The notes beneath the pieces are model-generated. The model saw nothing but the letters and a program-made list of their open reading frames with translations, had not been told where the DNA came from and searched no databases. The position numbers and the translations under genes are program-made. Below are positions 54,046 to 62,902 of a stretch of DNA of 64,000 nucleotides, piece after piece. This stretch comes from CAWDVK01 sp963805715 (GTDB lineage Bacteria; Actinomycetota; Actinomycetes; Streptosporangiales; Streptosporangiaceae): NCBI GenBank assembly GCA_963805715.1, contig CAWDVK010000007.1, positions 124,001-188,000 of the forward strand, in the 5' to 3' direction. The stretch's first letter is position 1. Each line of letters begins with the position of its first letter.

Positions 54046-54505
54046 GTCTGAGTGCCTTTGGTAAAGTCCTGGATATCAAATCATGTTGAGCGCCAATCTG
54101 CGGCTTCGCACCCAGCTTCTCGCCTGCGGGGTCGATGGTGTACTGGCAGTCTGTGGCGAGGCCGTTGGCGTGGGCTTTTTCCAGGCTGGCGCGGATTTCG
54201 GTGACGTGCTCGGACCATTCGGAATCGGTGAGCGGGCGCGCCGCGTCGTCAGGGCTATGGTCCGGGCCGGTGCCTTCGTCCTCGTCAGGTTCCTCGGCAG
54301 CGAGTTCGGGTAACCGGGCGACCGGCGGCCGGGCCCTGCCGTCCGCGTCGTAGGGCGAGGAGGGATGCCCGGCCGGCAGCAGATCCAGGCGCCGGCGCAG
54401 GCTATCCGCCGCGGACCGGCTGGCAGCCGGCTCGTCCAGGTGCTCGGGCGCGACCGGGCCGCGCGCCAGCTCAGGCTGGCGCAGCGTCCCGCTCACGTCG
54501 TCCAC
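54035..54505 (-). pseudogene. Probable N-terminal part of the zeta-like protein, broken from the kinase
   Basis: The 156-residue frame ends LTDSEWSEHVTEIRASLEKAHANGLATDCQYTIDPAGEK, then reads through unrelated residues to a stop inside the kinase start. From my memory of the family, zeta-like proteins of actinomycetes carry this segment directly before the P-loop. Here a frame change plus an in-frame TGA (near 54080) separates them. It could instead be a genuine separate antitoxin; the 11-base overlap with the kinase allows that. It begins 22 bases after the pntB stop. Confidence 0.5.
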
Positions 54506-54527
54506 GGCCGGGCCAGCTGCCAGATAG

Positions 54528-55940
54528 CTAGCCCACCAGGGTCTTGACTGCGCTGGTCAGCTCGGCCAGGGCCGTCTTCGCGTCCGCGAAGTACATGCTG
54601 GTCTTGGGATCGAAGTAGAGCTCGTTCTCGATGCCCGCGTAGCCGTGGCCCATGGACCGCTTGATCACGATGATGCTGTGAGCCTGGTCGACATCGAGGA
54701 TCGGCATGCCGGAGATCGCCGTTCCGGCCCGCCTGGCCGCCGGGTTGGTGACGTCGTTGGCCCCGATGACCAGCGCCACGTCGGTGCGCGGGAACTCGGG
54801 ATTGATGTCGTCCATTTCCTTCAGCTGCGGATAGGGCACGTTGGCCTCGGCCAGCAGGACGTTCATGTGCCCGGGCATCCGGCCCGCGACCGGGTGAATG
54901 GCGTAGCTGACATCCACTCCGCGTGACTCCAGCAGGTCCGCGAGCTCGGCCACTCCGTGCTGCGCCTGCGCGGCCGCCAGCCCGTAGCCGGGAACGATGA
55001 TGACCTTGGAGGCATAGGCGAGCTGGATGGCGGCATCGTCGGCCTGGATCGCGCGCACCCCGGCTCCCGCTCCCGGCCCGCCGCTCACCGCGACATCGCC
55101 GGTGCCGAATCCGCCCACGATGATGTTGGGGATGGACCTGTTCATCGCGTCGGCCATCAGCTTGGTCAGGATGCCACCGGATGCGCCGACCAGCGCGCCA
55201 GCGATGATCAGGGCCCAGTTGCCGATCACGAAGCCGGCCATCGCGACCGCCGTGCCGGTGAACGCGTTCAGCAGCGAGATGACGACCGGCATGTCGGCGC
55301 CGCCGATGGGCATCACCATGGAGACGCCGAACACGAGGGCGGCGATCAGCACGACGACCAGGCCGATGAGGCTGGGGCTGGCGATGATGTAGCCGCCGAC
55401 CCCCAGCGCGATCACGCCGAGCGCCAGGTTGATGAAGCGTGCGCCGGGGAAGGTGACCGGCGCGGAGGTGATGACGCCCTGCAGCTTCCCGGCCGCGATG
55501 ATCGAGCCGGAGAAGGTCACCGAGCCGATGATCACGTCCAGCAGGATGAAGACCGAGGTGGTGCCGGAGACGCTGCTGCCCGCCTGCATGTAGTCGTGGA
55601 TCGCCACCAGCGCGGCCGCGCCGCCACCGACCGCGTTGAAGAGGCTGACCAGCTGCGGCATGGCGGTCATCTGGACGGTCCTGGCCGAGTAGAGGCCGGC
55701 CGCGCCGCCGACCAGGGCGCCTGCTGCCAGCACGATCCAGCCGGTCGCGCTGATCACGCCGCCATGGACGATGACGGCGAGGGTGGCCGCGACCGCGATG
55801 ATCATGCCGACCGTAGAGGCCTGGTTGCCGCGCCGGGCCGTGGCCGGGTTGTTCATCAGGTGCAGGCCGAACACGAAGCAGGAGGCCGCGAGTACGTAGA
55901 TCAGCTGGATGACGGTGTCGAAGGCATCGGGGGTGCTCAT
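54528..55940 (-). CDS. pntB: NAD(P) transhydrogenase beta subunit
   Basis: The 470-residue subunit has nine or so membrane helices (residues 5-260), then the NADP-binding domain III (KVIIVPGYGLAAAQAQHGVAELADLLESRGVDVSYAIHPVAGRMPGHMNVLLAEANVPY; DVALVIGANDVTNPAA; IIVIKRSMGHGYAGIENELYFD). With PntAa/PntAb it uses the proton gradient to make NADPH from NADH. Starts inside the pntAb stop (4-nt overlap). Confidence 0.97.
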   Translation of the reverse strand: MSTPDAFDTVIQLIYVLAASCFVFGLHLMNNPATARRGNQASTVGMIIAVAATLAVIVHGGVISATGWIVLAAGALVGGAAGLYSARTVQMTAMPQLVSLFNAVGGGAAALVAIHDYMQAGSSVSGTTSVFILLDVIIGSVTFSGSIIAAGKLQGVITSAPVTFPGARFINLALGVIALGVGGYIIASPSLIGLVVVLIAALVFGVSMVMPIGGADMPVVISLLNAFTGTAVAMAGFVIGNWALIIAGALVGASGGILTKLMADAMNRSIPNIIVGGFGTGDVAVSGGPGAGAGVRAIQADDAAIQLAYASKVIIVPGYGLAAAQAQHGVAELADLLESRGVDVSYAIHPVAGRMPGHMNVLLAEANVPYPQLKEMDDINPEFPRTDVALVIGANDVTNPAARRAGTAISGMPILDVDQAHSIIVIKRSMGHGYAGIENELYFDPKTSMYFADAKTALAELTSAVKTLVG

Positions 55941-56290
55941 GGCTGCCGCACCTCGGGGCTGCCGTTGGCGGCCGCGACGGCCTGCGCGTCCGGCGCTGGC
56001 ACGGTGGGCCGCTTCCTGAACATCTTGAGCATCCGGCCGGTGACGACGTAGCCGCCGACCACGTTCATGGCGGCGAAGGCGGCGGCCACGAAGGCCAGGA
56101 TGTAGCCCACGGCGTTATTGGCCGTGACGGCGATCAGCATGGCGCCCACCAGCACGATCCCGTGGATCGAGTTGGCCGCCGACATCAGCGGTGTGTGCAG
56201 GGTGGCCGGGACCTTGCTGATCACCTCGAAGCCGACCCACAGGCTGAGCACGAATATTGCCAGGTCGACAAGCAGTGCCGGGTCATACAT
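55937..56290 (-). CDS. pntAb: NAD(P) transhydrogenase alpha subunit, membrane part
   Basis: The 117-residue split-alpha membrane part has three or four helices: VDLAIFVLSLWVGFEVISKVPATLHTPLMSAANSIHGIVLVGAMLI and later AFVAAAFAAMNVVGGYVVTGRMLKMF. The STPL-type and SIHGI segments are characteristic. It overlaps pntAa by 8 nt and pntB by 4. Confidence 0.95.
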   Translation of the reverse strand: MYDPALLVDLAIFVLSLWVGFEVISKVPATLHTPLMSAANSIHGIVLVGAMLIAVTANNAVGYILAFVAAAFAAMNVVGGYVVTGRMLKMFRKRPTVPAPDAQAVAAANGSPEVRQP

Positions 56291-57569
56291 CAGCGGTCCC
56301 TTCAGCGGTTTCAGCCGGGGCGGCGGGCTCAGCGGTCTCGGCCTGAACGGGCGGAGCGGTCCCGGCCTGAACGGGCGGAGCGGTCTCGGCCGGGGCGGGC
56401 GGAGCGGTCTCAGCCGGGGCGGACGCAGCCGAGCTGGCGCTAGCGCTGTCGCTTCCGGCGAGAGCCGGGTGAACTACCTGGCCCTCGTGGGTGATGAGCA
56501 CTCCGGCGTGCAGCTCGTCGGAGCGGTCGATCGCGAGCGCTCCGTCCTTGATCATGTTCAGCAGCAGCGCGCTGATGTTGCGCGCGTACATGGCCGATGC
56601 CGCGCTGGGCATCGTGGACGGCAGGTTCGCGGGCCCGATGATGGTCACGCCGCCTTCGACGATCGTCTCGCCGGGCAGCGAGCCGGCCACGTTACCGCCG
56701 AGGTCGCTGGCGCCCATGTCCACCACGACCGAGCCGGCGGCCATCGCCTTGAGCGCGTCCGCGGTCACCAGCAGCGGTGGCCGGCGGCCGGGCACCTGAG
56801 CTGTCGTGATCACGACATCGTGCCGGGCGATGTGGCCGGCCAGCTCGTCCTGCTGGGCCTGGCGCTCCTCCTCGGTCAGCGCCCGCGCGTAACCGCCTTC
56901 CCCGGACGCGGACCCGACCGACTTCAGCTCGATGAACGTGCCGCCGAGCGACTCGACCTCCGTCCTGGTCTCCGGGCGGACGTCGTAGGCGCTCACCAGG
57001 GCGCCGAGCCTGCGGGCCGTGCCGATCGCCTGCAGGCCGGCGACGCCGGTACCGAGCACGAGGACCCTGGCCGGCCGGGCGGTGCCCGCGGCGGTGATCA
57101 GCATCGGGAAGAAGCGCCCGTACGCGTCCGCGGCGATCAGCGCGGCCTTGTAGCCGCCGATGTTCGCCTGCGAGCTCAGCGCGTCCATCGGCTGCGCTCG
57201 CGGCAGCGTTCTCGGGATCATGTCCATGCTGATCGCGGTGACGCCCGCTGCTGCCAGCCTGGCGGCCAGATCGGGGTCGGTCAGCGGCGCGAGCAGCCCG
57301 ATCAGGGCCTGCCCGCGGCGCAGCTTAGTGATCGTCTCGCTGTCCGGCTTGCCGACGAGCAGCACGACGTCGGCAGAGAGCGCCTCATCCCGGCTGACGA
57401 TGCTGGCGCCAGCGTCGGCGAAGCTGTCGTCGGACAGCCAGGCGCCCGCGCCGGCGCCCGTCTCGACCAGCACGTCGACGCCGGCGGCGCGAAGCTTGCG
57501 CACGGCATCGGGCACGAGTGCAACCCGTCTCTCACCCGCTGCGGCCTCTTTGACTACGGCTACCTTCAT
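56283..57569 (-). CDS. pntAa: NAD(P) transhydrogenase alpha subunit, NAD-binding part
   Basis: The 428-residue subunit begins MKVAVVKEAAAGERRVALVPDAVRKL and has the Rossmann loop VLVLGTGVAGLQAIGTARRLGALVSAYDVRPE. YARALTEEERQAQQDELAGHIARHDVVITTAQVPGRRPPLLV is characteristic. The last 60 residues are an Ala/Pro/Glu-Thr repeat (AETAPP-type) from a degenerate 30-nt repeat, unusual for the subunit. The ATG at 57569 matches the family start; the frame runs further upstream without RBS. A near-palindrome at 57730-57743 is upstream. Confidence 0.95.
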   Translation of the reverse strand: MKVAVVKEAAAGERRVALVPDAVRKLRAAGVDVLVETGAGAGAWLSDDSFADAGASIVSRDEALSADVVLLVGKPDSETITKLRRGQALIGLLAPLTDPDLAARLAAAGVTAISMDMIPRTLPRAQPMDALSSQANIGGYKAALIAADAYGRFFPMLITAAGTARPARVLVLGTGVAGLQAIGTARRLGALVSAYDVRPETRTEVESLGGTFIELKSVGSASGEGGYARALTEEERQAQQDELAGHIARHDVVITTAQVPGRRPPLLVTADALKAMAAGSVVVDMGASDLGGNVAGSLPGETIVEGGVTIIGPANLPSTMPSAASAMYARNISALLLNMIKDGALAIDRSDELHAGVLITHEGQVVHPALAGSDSASASSAASAPAETAPPAPAETAPPVQAGTAPPVQAETAEPAAPAETAEGTADV

Positions 57570-58049
57570 GCACAGTCCTCGCTCGCTGGCCAGTGGGTGA
57601 TGACGTGCGACCGTCAGCGTGACCGCAGCGCCAGTGCTTACCGTACTGGTGCCGCAGTCCCTCGGGCGCTGGCCTTCTGGCCCGTGACGGACTTTTGCAG
57701 GGTAGCCCGGCAGGCCCGCCGCAGGGGAAGGGACGTTAGGCCCGAAGTAGCCGTGCCATAAGGACACTGGCGGTCATGTGGCACCCTCGTCATGCCGTCT
57801 GCGCGGCCGGGTTCCGGCCACATAGTTCCGGCAAGAAGGACTTTCCGCGGGGATCCTGAGGCGGCACTGACAGGTGAGCACTGAGGTTTGAGCACTGAGG
57901 TTTGAGCACTGAGGTTTGAGGACTGAGGTTTGAGGACTGAGGTTTGAGGACTCAGGTTTGAGGACTGAGGCTGAGCACTGAGGCGTGAGCATGGAGGCAG
58001 CGGTCCGACGACAGGAGCATCGCGGCGGGAGCGCTGAGGGGGTGTGCAG
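57570..58049. promoter_or_regulatory. Divergent gap with pnt promoter region and a repeat array
   Basis: These 480 bases hold no supported gene. GGGAC-GTTA-GGCCC at 57730-57743 differs from the DosR/DevR-type GGGAC-N4-GTCCC palindrome at one base. The right part contains the 14-nt tandem array. A promoter for the leftward pnt operon should lie within 57570-57760. Confidence 0.4.
57873..57986 (+). repeat. About eight 14-nt tandem repeats
   Basis: The unit TTTGAGSACTGAGG (S is C or G) runs with small changes through the gap; the final two copies are shortened to CTGAGCACTGAGG-like forms. It is markedly less GC-rich than the surroundings. Confidence 0.93.
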
Positions 58050-58316
58050 GTGACCGATGCCCGGGAGCACGACAGCCGCGGCGCGCTGGCGGCACGGCTG
58101 CTGGCGGCGCAGCGGGGGCTGGCGGCCGCCGACCTGCCGGCCGAGGCGAGAATGCGGCTGCATAGGCGGCTCGCGGCCGTCTGCGACGCGCTGAAGTCCC
58201 CGGCCGCCGACGCCGCGGCGGCAGGCCGCCGGCTGGAGGCCTTTCTTGCGGCGCTGGACCGGGAGTGCGCTGAAAAGAGCGCACATAGAAGGCGAAAAGA
58301 TAATTCTCCGTCCTAG
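58050..58316 (+). CDS. Small Ala/Arg-rich helical protein, unknown
   Basis: The 88-residue protein is predicted all helical (RGALAARLLAAQRGLAAADLPAEARMRLHRRLAAVCDALKSPAADAAAAGRRLEAFLAALDREC). GAGGG lies about 9 bases before the GTG at 58050; an in-frame GTG at 58044 is possible. No family is recognised. It precedes hup, separated by about 180 bases. Confidence 0.5.
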   Translation: MTDAREHDSRGALAARLLAAQRGLAAADLPAEARMRLHRRLAAVCDALKSPAADAAAAGRRLEAFLAALDRECAEKSAHRRRKDNSPS

Positions 58317-58492
58317 CGCGAGCGCTGGGATCCCGCTGCGAGCGCTCTGAAAAGAAGCCGACACGCAGGATTTTCCGCCAAGGTATTTGTGCGGCAGCGC
58401 TGGATCGCTTAATTTCAGGCACATCAGAGGTCGCGAGCACTCGGCTGCCATGTCCGCGCGACCTCCCGTTGGGGGAACGCAGGAGTGATGAC

Positions 58493-58792
58493 ATGAACAA
58501 GCGCGACCTGATCGATGCAATTTCCGGGCGACTGGGAGATAAGAAGACCGCGACCGAGGCTGTCAACGCCGTACTGGACACTATTCAGGATACCGTCGCT
58601 AAGGGCGACAAGGTGTCAATTACCGGCTTCGGCGTCTTCGAGAAGACCGTACGGCCGGCCCGGACAGCGCGTAATCCGGCCACCGGGGCGGCGATCAAGG
58701 TGCCGAAGTCCTCGGTACCCAAGTTCCGCGCCGGCGCGGACTTCAAGGCGCTCGTCAACGGCGAGAAGAAGGCAGCCGCAGCGAGGAGATAG
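58493..58792 (+). CDS. hup: HU-family DNA-binding protein
   Basis: The 99-residue histone-like protein begins MNKRDLIDAISGRLGDKKTATEAVNAVLDTIQDTVAKGDKVSITGFGVFEKTVRPARTARNPATG and has the arm end VPKFRAGADFKALVN. It bends and compacts DNA. It has only a short KKAAAARR tail, unlike the long Lys-rich extension of HupB/HupS types. AGGAG precedes the ATG. Confidence 0.96.
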   Translation: MNKRDLIDAISGRLGDKKTATEAVNAVLDTIQDTVAKGDKVSITGFGVFEKTVRPARTARNPATGAAIKVPKSSVPKFRAGADFKALVNGEKKAAAARR

Positions 58793-58798
58793 CGGGAG

Positions 58799-58839
58799 CG
58801 CGCCGGCGGGCGCCGCCAGCGGCGGCGCCCGCCGGCGCG
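58799..58839 (+). terminator. 19-bp perfect hairpin between hup and ddl
   Basis: CGCGCCGGCGGGCGCCGCC and its exact complement enclose AGC. It lies between two converging genes and can serve as a bidirectional terminator. Confidence 0.88.
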
Positions 58840-58870
58840 GGCAGGACCAGGGCAGGCAGATCCCGCTGGC

Positions 58871-60022
58871 TCAGCGCAGGCCAGGCCGCTTGCGCAGGGC
58901 GGTGGTGAGCAGCCGGTCGATCAGCTGCGGGAAGGCCAGGCCACTCGCCTCCCAGAGTTTCTGGAAATACGAGGACGGCGACAGGCCGGGGATCGTGTTG
59001 ATCTCGTTGACCAGCACCTGCCGGTCCAGGGTGTAGAAGAAATCCACCCGCGCCAGGCCCTCGCAGGACACCGCATCGAACGCCGCCGCGGCGAGCCGGC
59101 GTATCTCCCCGGCATGCTCGGCGGGGATGGGCGCGGGGATGGCCATGCTGTTCGCCGAGTCCATGTACTTGGCCTCGAAGTCGTAGAACTCCTCGCCGCC
59201 GGTAATCATCAGCTGGCCGGGAACGCTCGTGTCCGGCGGCGCGCCGTCGATGCCCTGCAGCACGGATACCTCGATCTCGCTGCCGCCGATCGCCTTCTCG
59301 ACGAGAACCTTCGGGTCGTACTGGCGGGCGAGCGCGATGGCCTCGTGCAGCTGCCCGATATCGGTGACCCTGGATGTGCCGATGCTCGAGCCGCCCCTGG
59401 CCGGCTTGACGAAAAGCGGATAGCCGAATTCGGCGATGTCATCCAGTACCCGCTTGTGCTCGTTGACGGCTGCCGCGCTTTCCCCGGCCGCCGGCGGCCA
59501 GTCCTGCTCGCGCACCACGACGTACGGCCCTACGGGCAACCCCCTGGCCCGGAAGATGATCTTCATGTACTCCTTGTCCATGCTGACCGCGCTGGCCAGC
59601 ACCCCGGCGCCCACGTAGGGAACCCCGGCCATCTCCAGCAGCCCCTGCATCGCGCCGTCCTCGCCGAACGGGCCGTGCAGCACCGGCAGCACGACATCCA
59701 CCTCGCCCAGCAGGTGCGGGATCCGGCCGGGCGCGCTGGCGATGACGGAGCGGCCCGCGCCGCTGGCCCACGGGACCACCTCGCTGCCCGGCTCGGCGAT
59801 CGCCTCGACCGACGGCAGCTGCCCCGCGGTGATGGAAAGCCGGGCCGGGTCGTCGGCCACCTGGACCCAGCTGCCGTCGCTGGTGATGCCGATCGGGACC
59901 ACGTCGTACTTGGCCCGGTCGATCGCGCCGAGCATGTTGCCCCCGCCCATGCAGGACACGGCATGCTCGGGCCCCTTGCCGCCGAACACGACCGCAACCC
60001 TGATCTTGCGCTGCTCGTTCAC
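58871..60022 (-). CDS. ddl: D-alanine--D-alanine ligase
   Basis: The 383-residue ATP-grasp enzyme makes the D-Ala-D-Ala end of peptidoglycan stem peptides. Visible are VAVVFGGKGPEHAVSCMGGGNML, LPVLHGPFGEDGAMQGLLEMAGVPYVG, PLFVKPARGGSSIGTSRV, and the metal site FDAVSCEGLARVDFFYTLDRQVLVNEINTIPGLSPSSYFQKLWEASGL. The GTG at 60022 follows GGAGGGATTC. Vancomycin-type lactate specificity is not indicated. Confidence 0.95.
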   Translation of the reverse strand: MNEQRKIRVAVVFGGKGPEHAVSCMGGGNMLGAIDRAKYDVVPIGITSDGSWVQVADDPARLSITAGQLPSVEAIAEPGSEVVPWASGAGRSVIASAPGRIPHLLGEVDVVLPVLHGPFGEDGAMQGLLEMAGVPYVGAGVLASAVSMDKEYMKIIFRARGLPVGPYVVVREQDWPPAAGESAAAVNEHKRVLDDIAEFGYPLFVKPARGGSSIGTSRVTDIGQLHEAIALARQYDPKVLVEKAIGGSEIEVSVLQGIDGAPPDTSVPGQLMITGGEEFYDFEAKYMDSANSMAIPAPIPAEHAGEIRRLAAAAFDAVSCEGLARVDFFYTLDRQVLVNEINTIPGLSPSSYFQKLWEASGLAFPQLIDRLLTTALRKRPGLR

Positions 60023-60104
60023 GAATCCCTCCAGTCCCGCCATTCACGTTTCCGCTGCGTTGGTAATACCCGCTGCGGCGATCATGTCATCAGCGCTGGG
60101 CTGG

Positions 60105-61108
60105 TCAGGCACCATAGCGCTCAGGCTTGGCCGACCGGCTGGCCAGCATCACGGCCGCCTCGCTGACCGCAAGCCCTTCGTGCAGGACGCCCACCATGAC
60201 CTCGGTGATCGGCATCTCGACCCCGTTGCGCCTGGCCAGCTCCAGTACGGACTGCGAGGATTTCACTCCCTCGGCCGTCTGCGTCGTGCTCGCCGCGACG
60301 TCGGCGAGCGGCATGCCGCGGCCGAGCTTCTCGCCGAAGGTCCGGTTGCGCGACAGCGGTGAATAGCAGGTGGCCACCAGGTCGCCGAGGCCGGCCAGGC
60401 CGGCGAAGGTGAGCTGCTCGGCGCCGAGCGCGGAGCCGAGCCGGGCGATCTCCGCGAGGCCGCGGGTGATCAGCATCGACCGGGTGTTGTCACCGAGTCC
60501 CATGCCCACCGCGATACCGACGGCGATCGCGATCACGTTCTTGACCGCCCCCCCGAGCTCGCAGCCGATCACGTCGGGATTGGTGTACGGCCGGAAGTAG
60601 GCCGTGTGACAGGCCCGCTGGAGCTGGCCCGCTACCTCCGCGTCCGGGCAGGCCACGACGGCAGCCGCCGGCTGCCGCTCAGCGATCTCCGGGGCCAGGT
60701 TCGGCCCGGACACGACCGCGATGCGCCCGGCCGGGGCGCCGGTCACCTCGGCGACTACCTCGCTCATCCGCTTGCAGGTGCCCAGCTCGATCCCCTTCAT
60801 CAGGCTGACGAGCAGGGCGCCGGGCGGCAGCCAGCGCAGCCAGCCGGCCAGGTTCGCGCGCGCGGTCTGCGCGGGCACGGCGATGACGGCCAGGTCAGCC
60901 CCGGCCAGTGCCTCAGCCGGATCCGAGGTAGCCGTCAGCGCCGGCCGAGCTCGATGCCCGGCAGGTAGTCGGGATTGCGGCGGGTCTCGTTGATGGTGCC
61001 GGCCAGCTTCGGCCTGCGGCACCACAGCGTTACCGGCGTCCCGGCGTCGCCCAGCACGCGGGCGAACGTCGTTCCCCACGAGCCGGCCCCCATGACAGCC
61101 GCCCTCAC
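60105..61108 (-). CDS. gpsA: Glycerol-3-phosphate dehydrogenase (NAD(P)+), frame broken near 60943
   Basis: GpsA makes sn-glycerol 3-phosphate for phospholipids. From the GTG at 61108 it reads RAAVMGAGSWGTTFARVLGDAGTPVTLWCRR. After GIELG one C is missing (CCC read as CC), and the rest continues in another frame: PALTATSDPAEALAGADLAVIAVPAQ, VSLMKGIELGTCKRM, the catalytic Lys region LGGAVKNVIAIAVGIAVGMGLGDNTRS, and LAGLGDLVATCYS. Corrected length is about 334 residues. It is coupled to plsC by a GTGA overlap. Confidence 0.94.
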
Positions 61109-61950
61109 AGCTGCGTGGCTCCGGGCGCCGGGTCGGGGGAGGGCTTCGTTTCGCTGCTGGTCTGCTGCAGAGCACGCAGGTCCTGGCGCAGCTTACGGCG
61201 GGCGATCGCCGGATGGTAGGGCTCGGCCGGCGGCGGCAGGCCGCGCAGCTCGCCGAGCAGGCCAGCCACGTTCTTCATGATCTTGTCGGTGGCGGCCCGG
61301 AGTGTCCGGGTGGTCAGCGGCAGCCCGGCGAACTCGGACAGGTCAACCGGCGGGCCGGCCACGATCTGCACTTTCCTGCGCGGCACCAGCCTGGGCACGA
61401 AGCTGCCGTAGGGCAGGATCCGCTCCGCGCCCCAGTGCGCGATCGGCACGACCGGGGCGCCAGTGGTGAGCGCGAGGCGCGCCACCCCGGTCTTGGCCAC
61501 CATCGGCCACAGTTCCGGGTCCCTGGTGACCGTGCCTTCCGGGTAGAAGATCATGCAGGCGCCGCTCCTGAGGCCCTGCTCGGCCACCCGGAGCACCGCG
61601 CCCGCCTCCACCGATCCCCGCTCGACTGGCAGCTGGCCGAGCTTGAGGATGATCGGCCCGAGCAGCGGGATGCGGAACAGCGAGGATTTCGCGAGGAAGA
61701 CCGGATAGCGGCCGGCGCTGTCAGTGAAGAGCGAGACGGCGAGGATGTCCATGTAGGAGAGGTGATTAACGGCGAGGATCAGGCCGCCATCGGCGGGGAA
61801 GTGCTCCTGGCCCATCCAGTCCAGCTTCATCAGCGTCCGGATGCCCGGCCGCAGGATGATCTTGGAGACGTTCCGCCAGCCGTTCGAGTAGCTGCCGTCG
61901 GCGTGCAGGATCGGTCGCTCCTTCGGCTCCCGCGCCGTCCGCTTTTTCAT
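61105..61950 (-). CDS. plsC: 1-acyl-sn-glycerol-3-phosphate acyltransferase
   Basis: The 281-residue acyltransferase has the HX4D motif in NHLSYMD (about residue 62) and the substrate motif FYPEGTVTRD. VVPIAHWGAERILP is the usual late block. It acylates lysophosphatidate made downstream of GpsA, so the overlapping pair supports joint phospholipid synthesis. The C-terminus is basic and Pro-rich. Confidence 0.92.
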   Translation of the reverse strand: MKKRTAREPKERPILHADGSYSNGWRNVSKIILRPGIRTLMKLDWMGQEHFPADGGLILAVNHLSYMDILAVSLFTDSAGRYPVFLAKSSLFRIPLLGPIILKLGQLPVERGSVEAGAVLRVAEQGLRSGACMIFYPEGTVTRDPELWPMVAKTGVARLALTTGAPVVPIAHWGAERILPYGSFVPRLVPRRKVQIVAGPPVDLSEFAGLPLTTRTLRAATDKIMKNVAGLLGELRGLPPPAEPYHPAIARRKLRQDLRALQQTSSETKPSPDPAPGATQL

Positions 61951-62002
61951 GTGGGCCAGTCTCCCTGCTTGCGCGACGCGGTGTCGAGGGAGGATCAGAT
62001 GC

Positions 62003-62665
62003 ATGGCATCCGCTCCTCCGCCGGCCTGGTCGCTGGTGATCCCCGTCAAGGTACTTGCCCGTGCCAAGTCCCGGCTCACTGGGCTGGCCGGAGACCGGCG
62101 GGCGGAGCTGGCCCTGGCCATGGCCGCCGACACGACAGCGGCCGCGCTGGCCGCGCCGCCCGTCGCCGCCGTCATCGTGGTCACCGACGACGAGACCGTG
62201 CGGGCCGCGCTGGCTGCCCTGGGCGCAATCGTGGTCAGGGACCAGCCGGCCGCCGGGCTCAACGCCGCGCTGGAATTCGGCGCGGCCTACTCCGATGCGC
62301 GGTGGCCGGGACGGGGGAGGGCCGGGCTGGCGGGTGATCTGCCCGCGCTGCGGCCGGACGAGATGGCCGCCGCGCTGGCGGCGGCAGGGGCGCAGGCCGA
62401 GTCGTTCGTGCCGGATGCCGCTGGCACCGGGACCACGTTGTATGCGGCCGGGCCGGCCGCCGCCTTCCGGCCCGCGTTCGGGCCGGGGTCGCGGGACCAG
62501 CACCTGGCCGCCGGGGCTGTCGAGCTGGGCCTGCCGGGCCTGGCCGGGCTGCGGCAGGACGTCGACACGCCAGCGGACCTGGATCTCGTCGCGGGCATCG
62601 GGCTGGGCCCGCGGACCTCAGCGGTGCTGGCGGCCGGCAGCGCGCGGCGCTCGCGCGGGGCCTAG
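62003..62665 (+). CDS. cofC: 2-phospho-L-lactate (phosphoenolpyruvate) guanylyltransferase
   Basis: The 220-residue nucleotidyltransferase starts the side-chain branch of coenzyme F420. VIPVKVLARAKSRLTGLAGDRRAELALAMA is the family entry. VVTDDETVRAAL, GLAGDLPALRPDEM (metal Asp), PDAAGTGTTLY and LRQDVDTPADLDLV follow. In actinobacteria the homologue FbiD is thought to prefer phosphoenolpyruvate. GAGGGAGG lies about 10 bases upstream of the ATG at 62003. It diverges from plsC. Confidence 0.9.
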   Translation: MASAPPPAWSLVIPVKVLARAKSRLTGLAGDRRAELALAMAADTTAAALAAPPVAAVIVVTDDETVRAALAALGAIVVRDQPAAGLNAALEFGAAYSDARWPGRGRAGLAGDLPALRPDEMAAALAAAGAQAESFVPDAAGTGTTLYAAGPAAAFRPAFGPGSRDQHLAAGAVELGLPGLAGLRQDVDTPADLDLVAGIGLGPRTSAVLAAGSARRSRGA

Positions 62666-62742
62666 CGCTGGCCGGCCTGGCGGCCGCAGCCCGTCGGGGC
62701 CTGTCGCCGCCCGCGATCGCGCCATGCGGCGCGGCACCCTGG

Positions 62743-62894
62743 CCTCGCGGGGTCGCGGGGTCGCCGGGTCGCGGGGTCGCGAGGTCGCCGGGTCGCGAGG
62801 TCGCGAGGTCGCCGGGTCGCGGGGTCGCCGGGTCGCGGGGTCGCGAGGTCGCCGGGTCGCGAGGTCGCGAGGTCGCGAGGTCGCCGGGTCGCGG
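62743..62894 (+). repeat. About nineteen 8-nt tandem repeats (GGTCGCSR)
   Basis: The octamer GGTCG plus CGG, CCG or CGA runs unbroken for about 150 bases; the first copy is degenerate (CCTCGCGG). It separates cofC from the 3' end of the RAM-domain gene. Confidence 0.96.
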
Positions 62895-62902
62895 GCGCCG
62901 GG

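Noticed and set aside
54957..56051. Plus-strand frame opposite pntB, rich in Asp/His/Arg
   Set aside because: Antisense to a complete, well-conserved membrane protein.
62743..62894. Repeat arrays (also 17960, 36496, 57873, 63324) as CRISPR
   Set aside because: Units are 8-17 nt and directly adjacent without unique spacers, and no cas genes are present.
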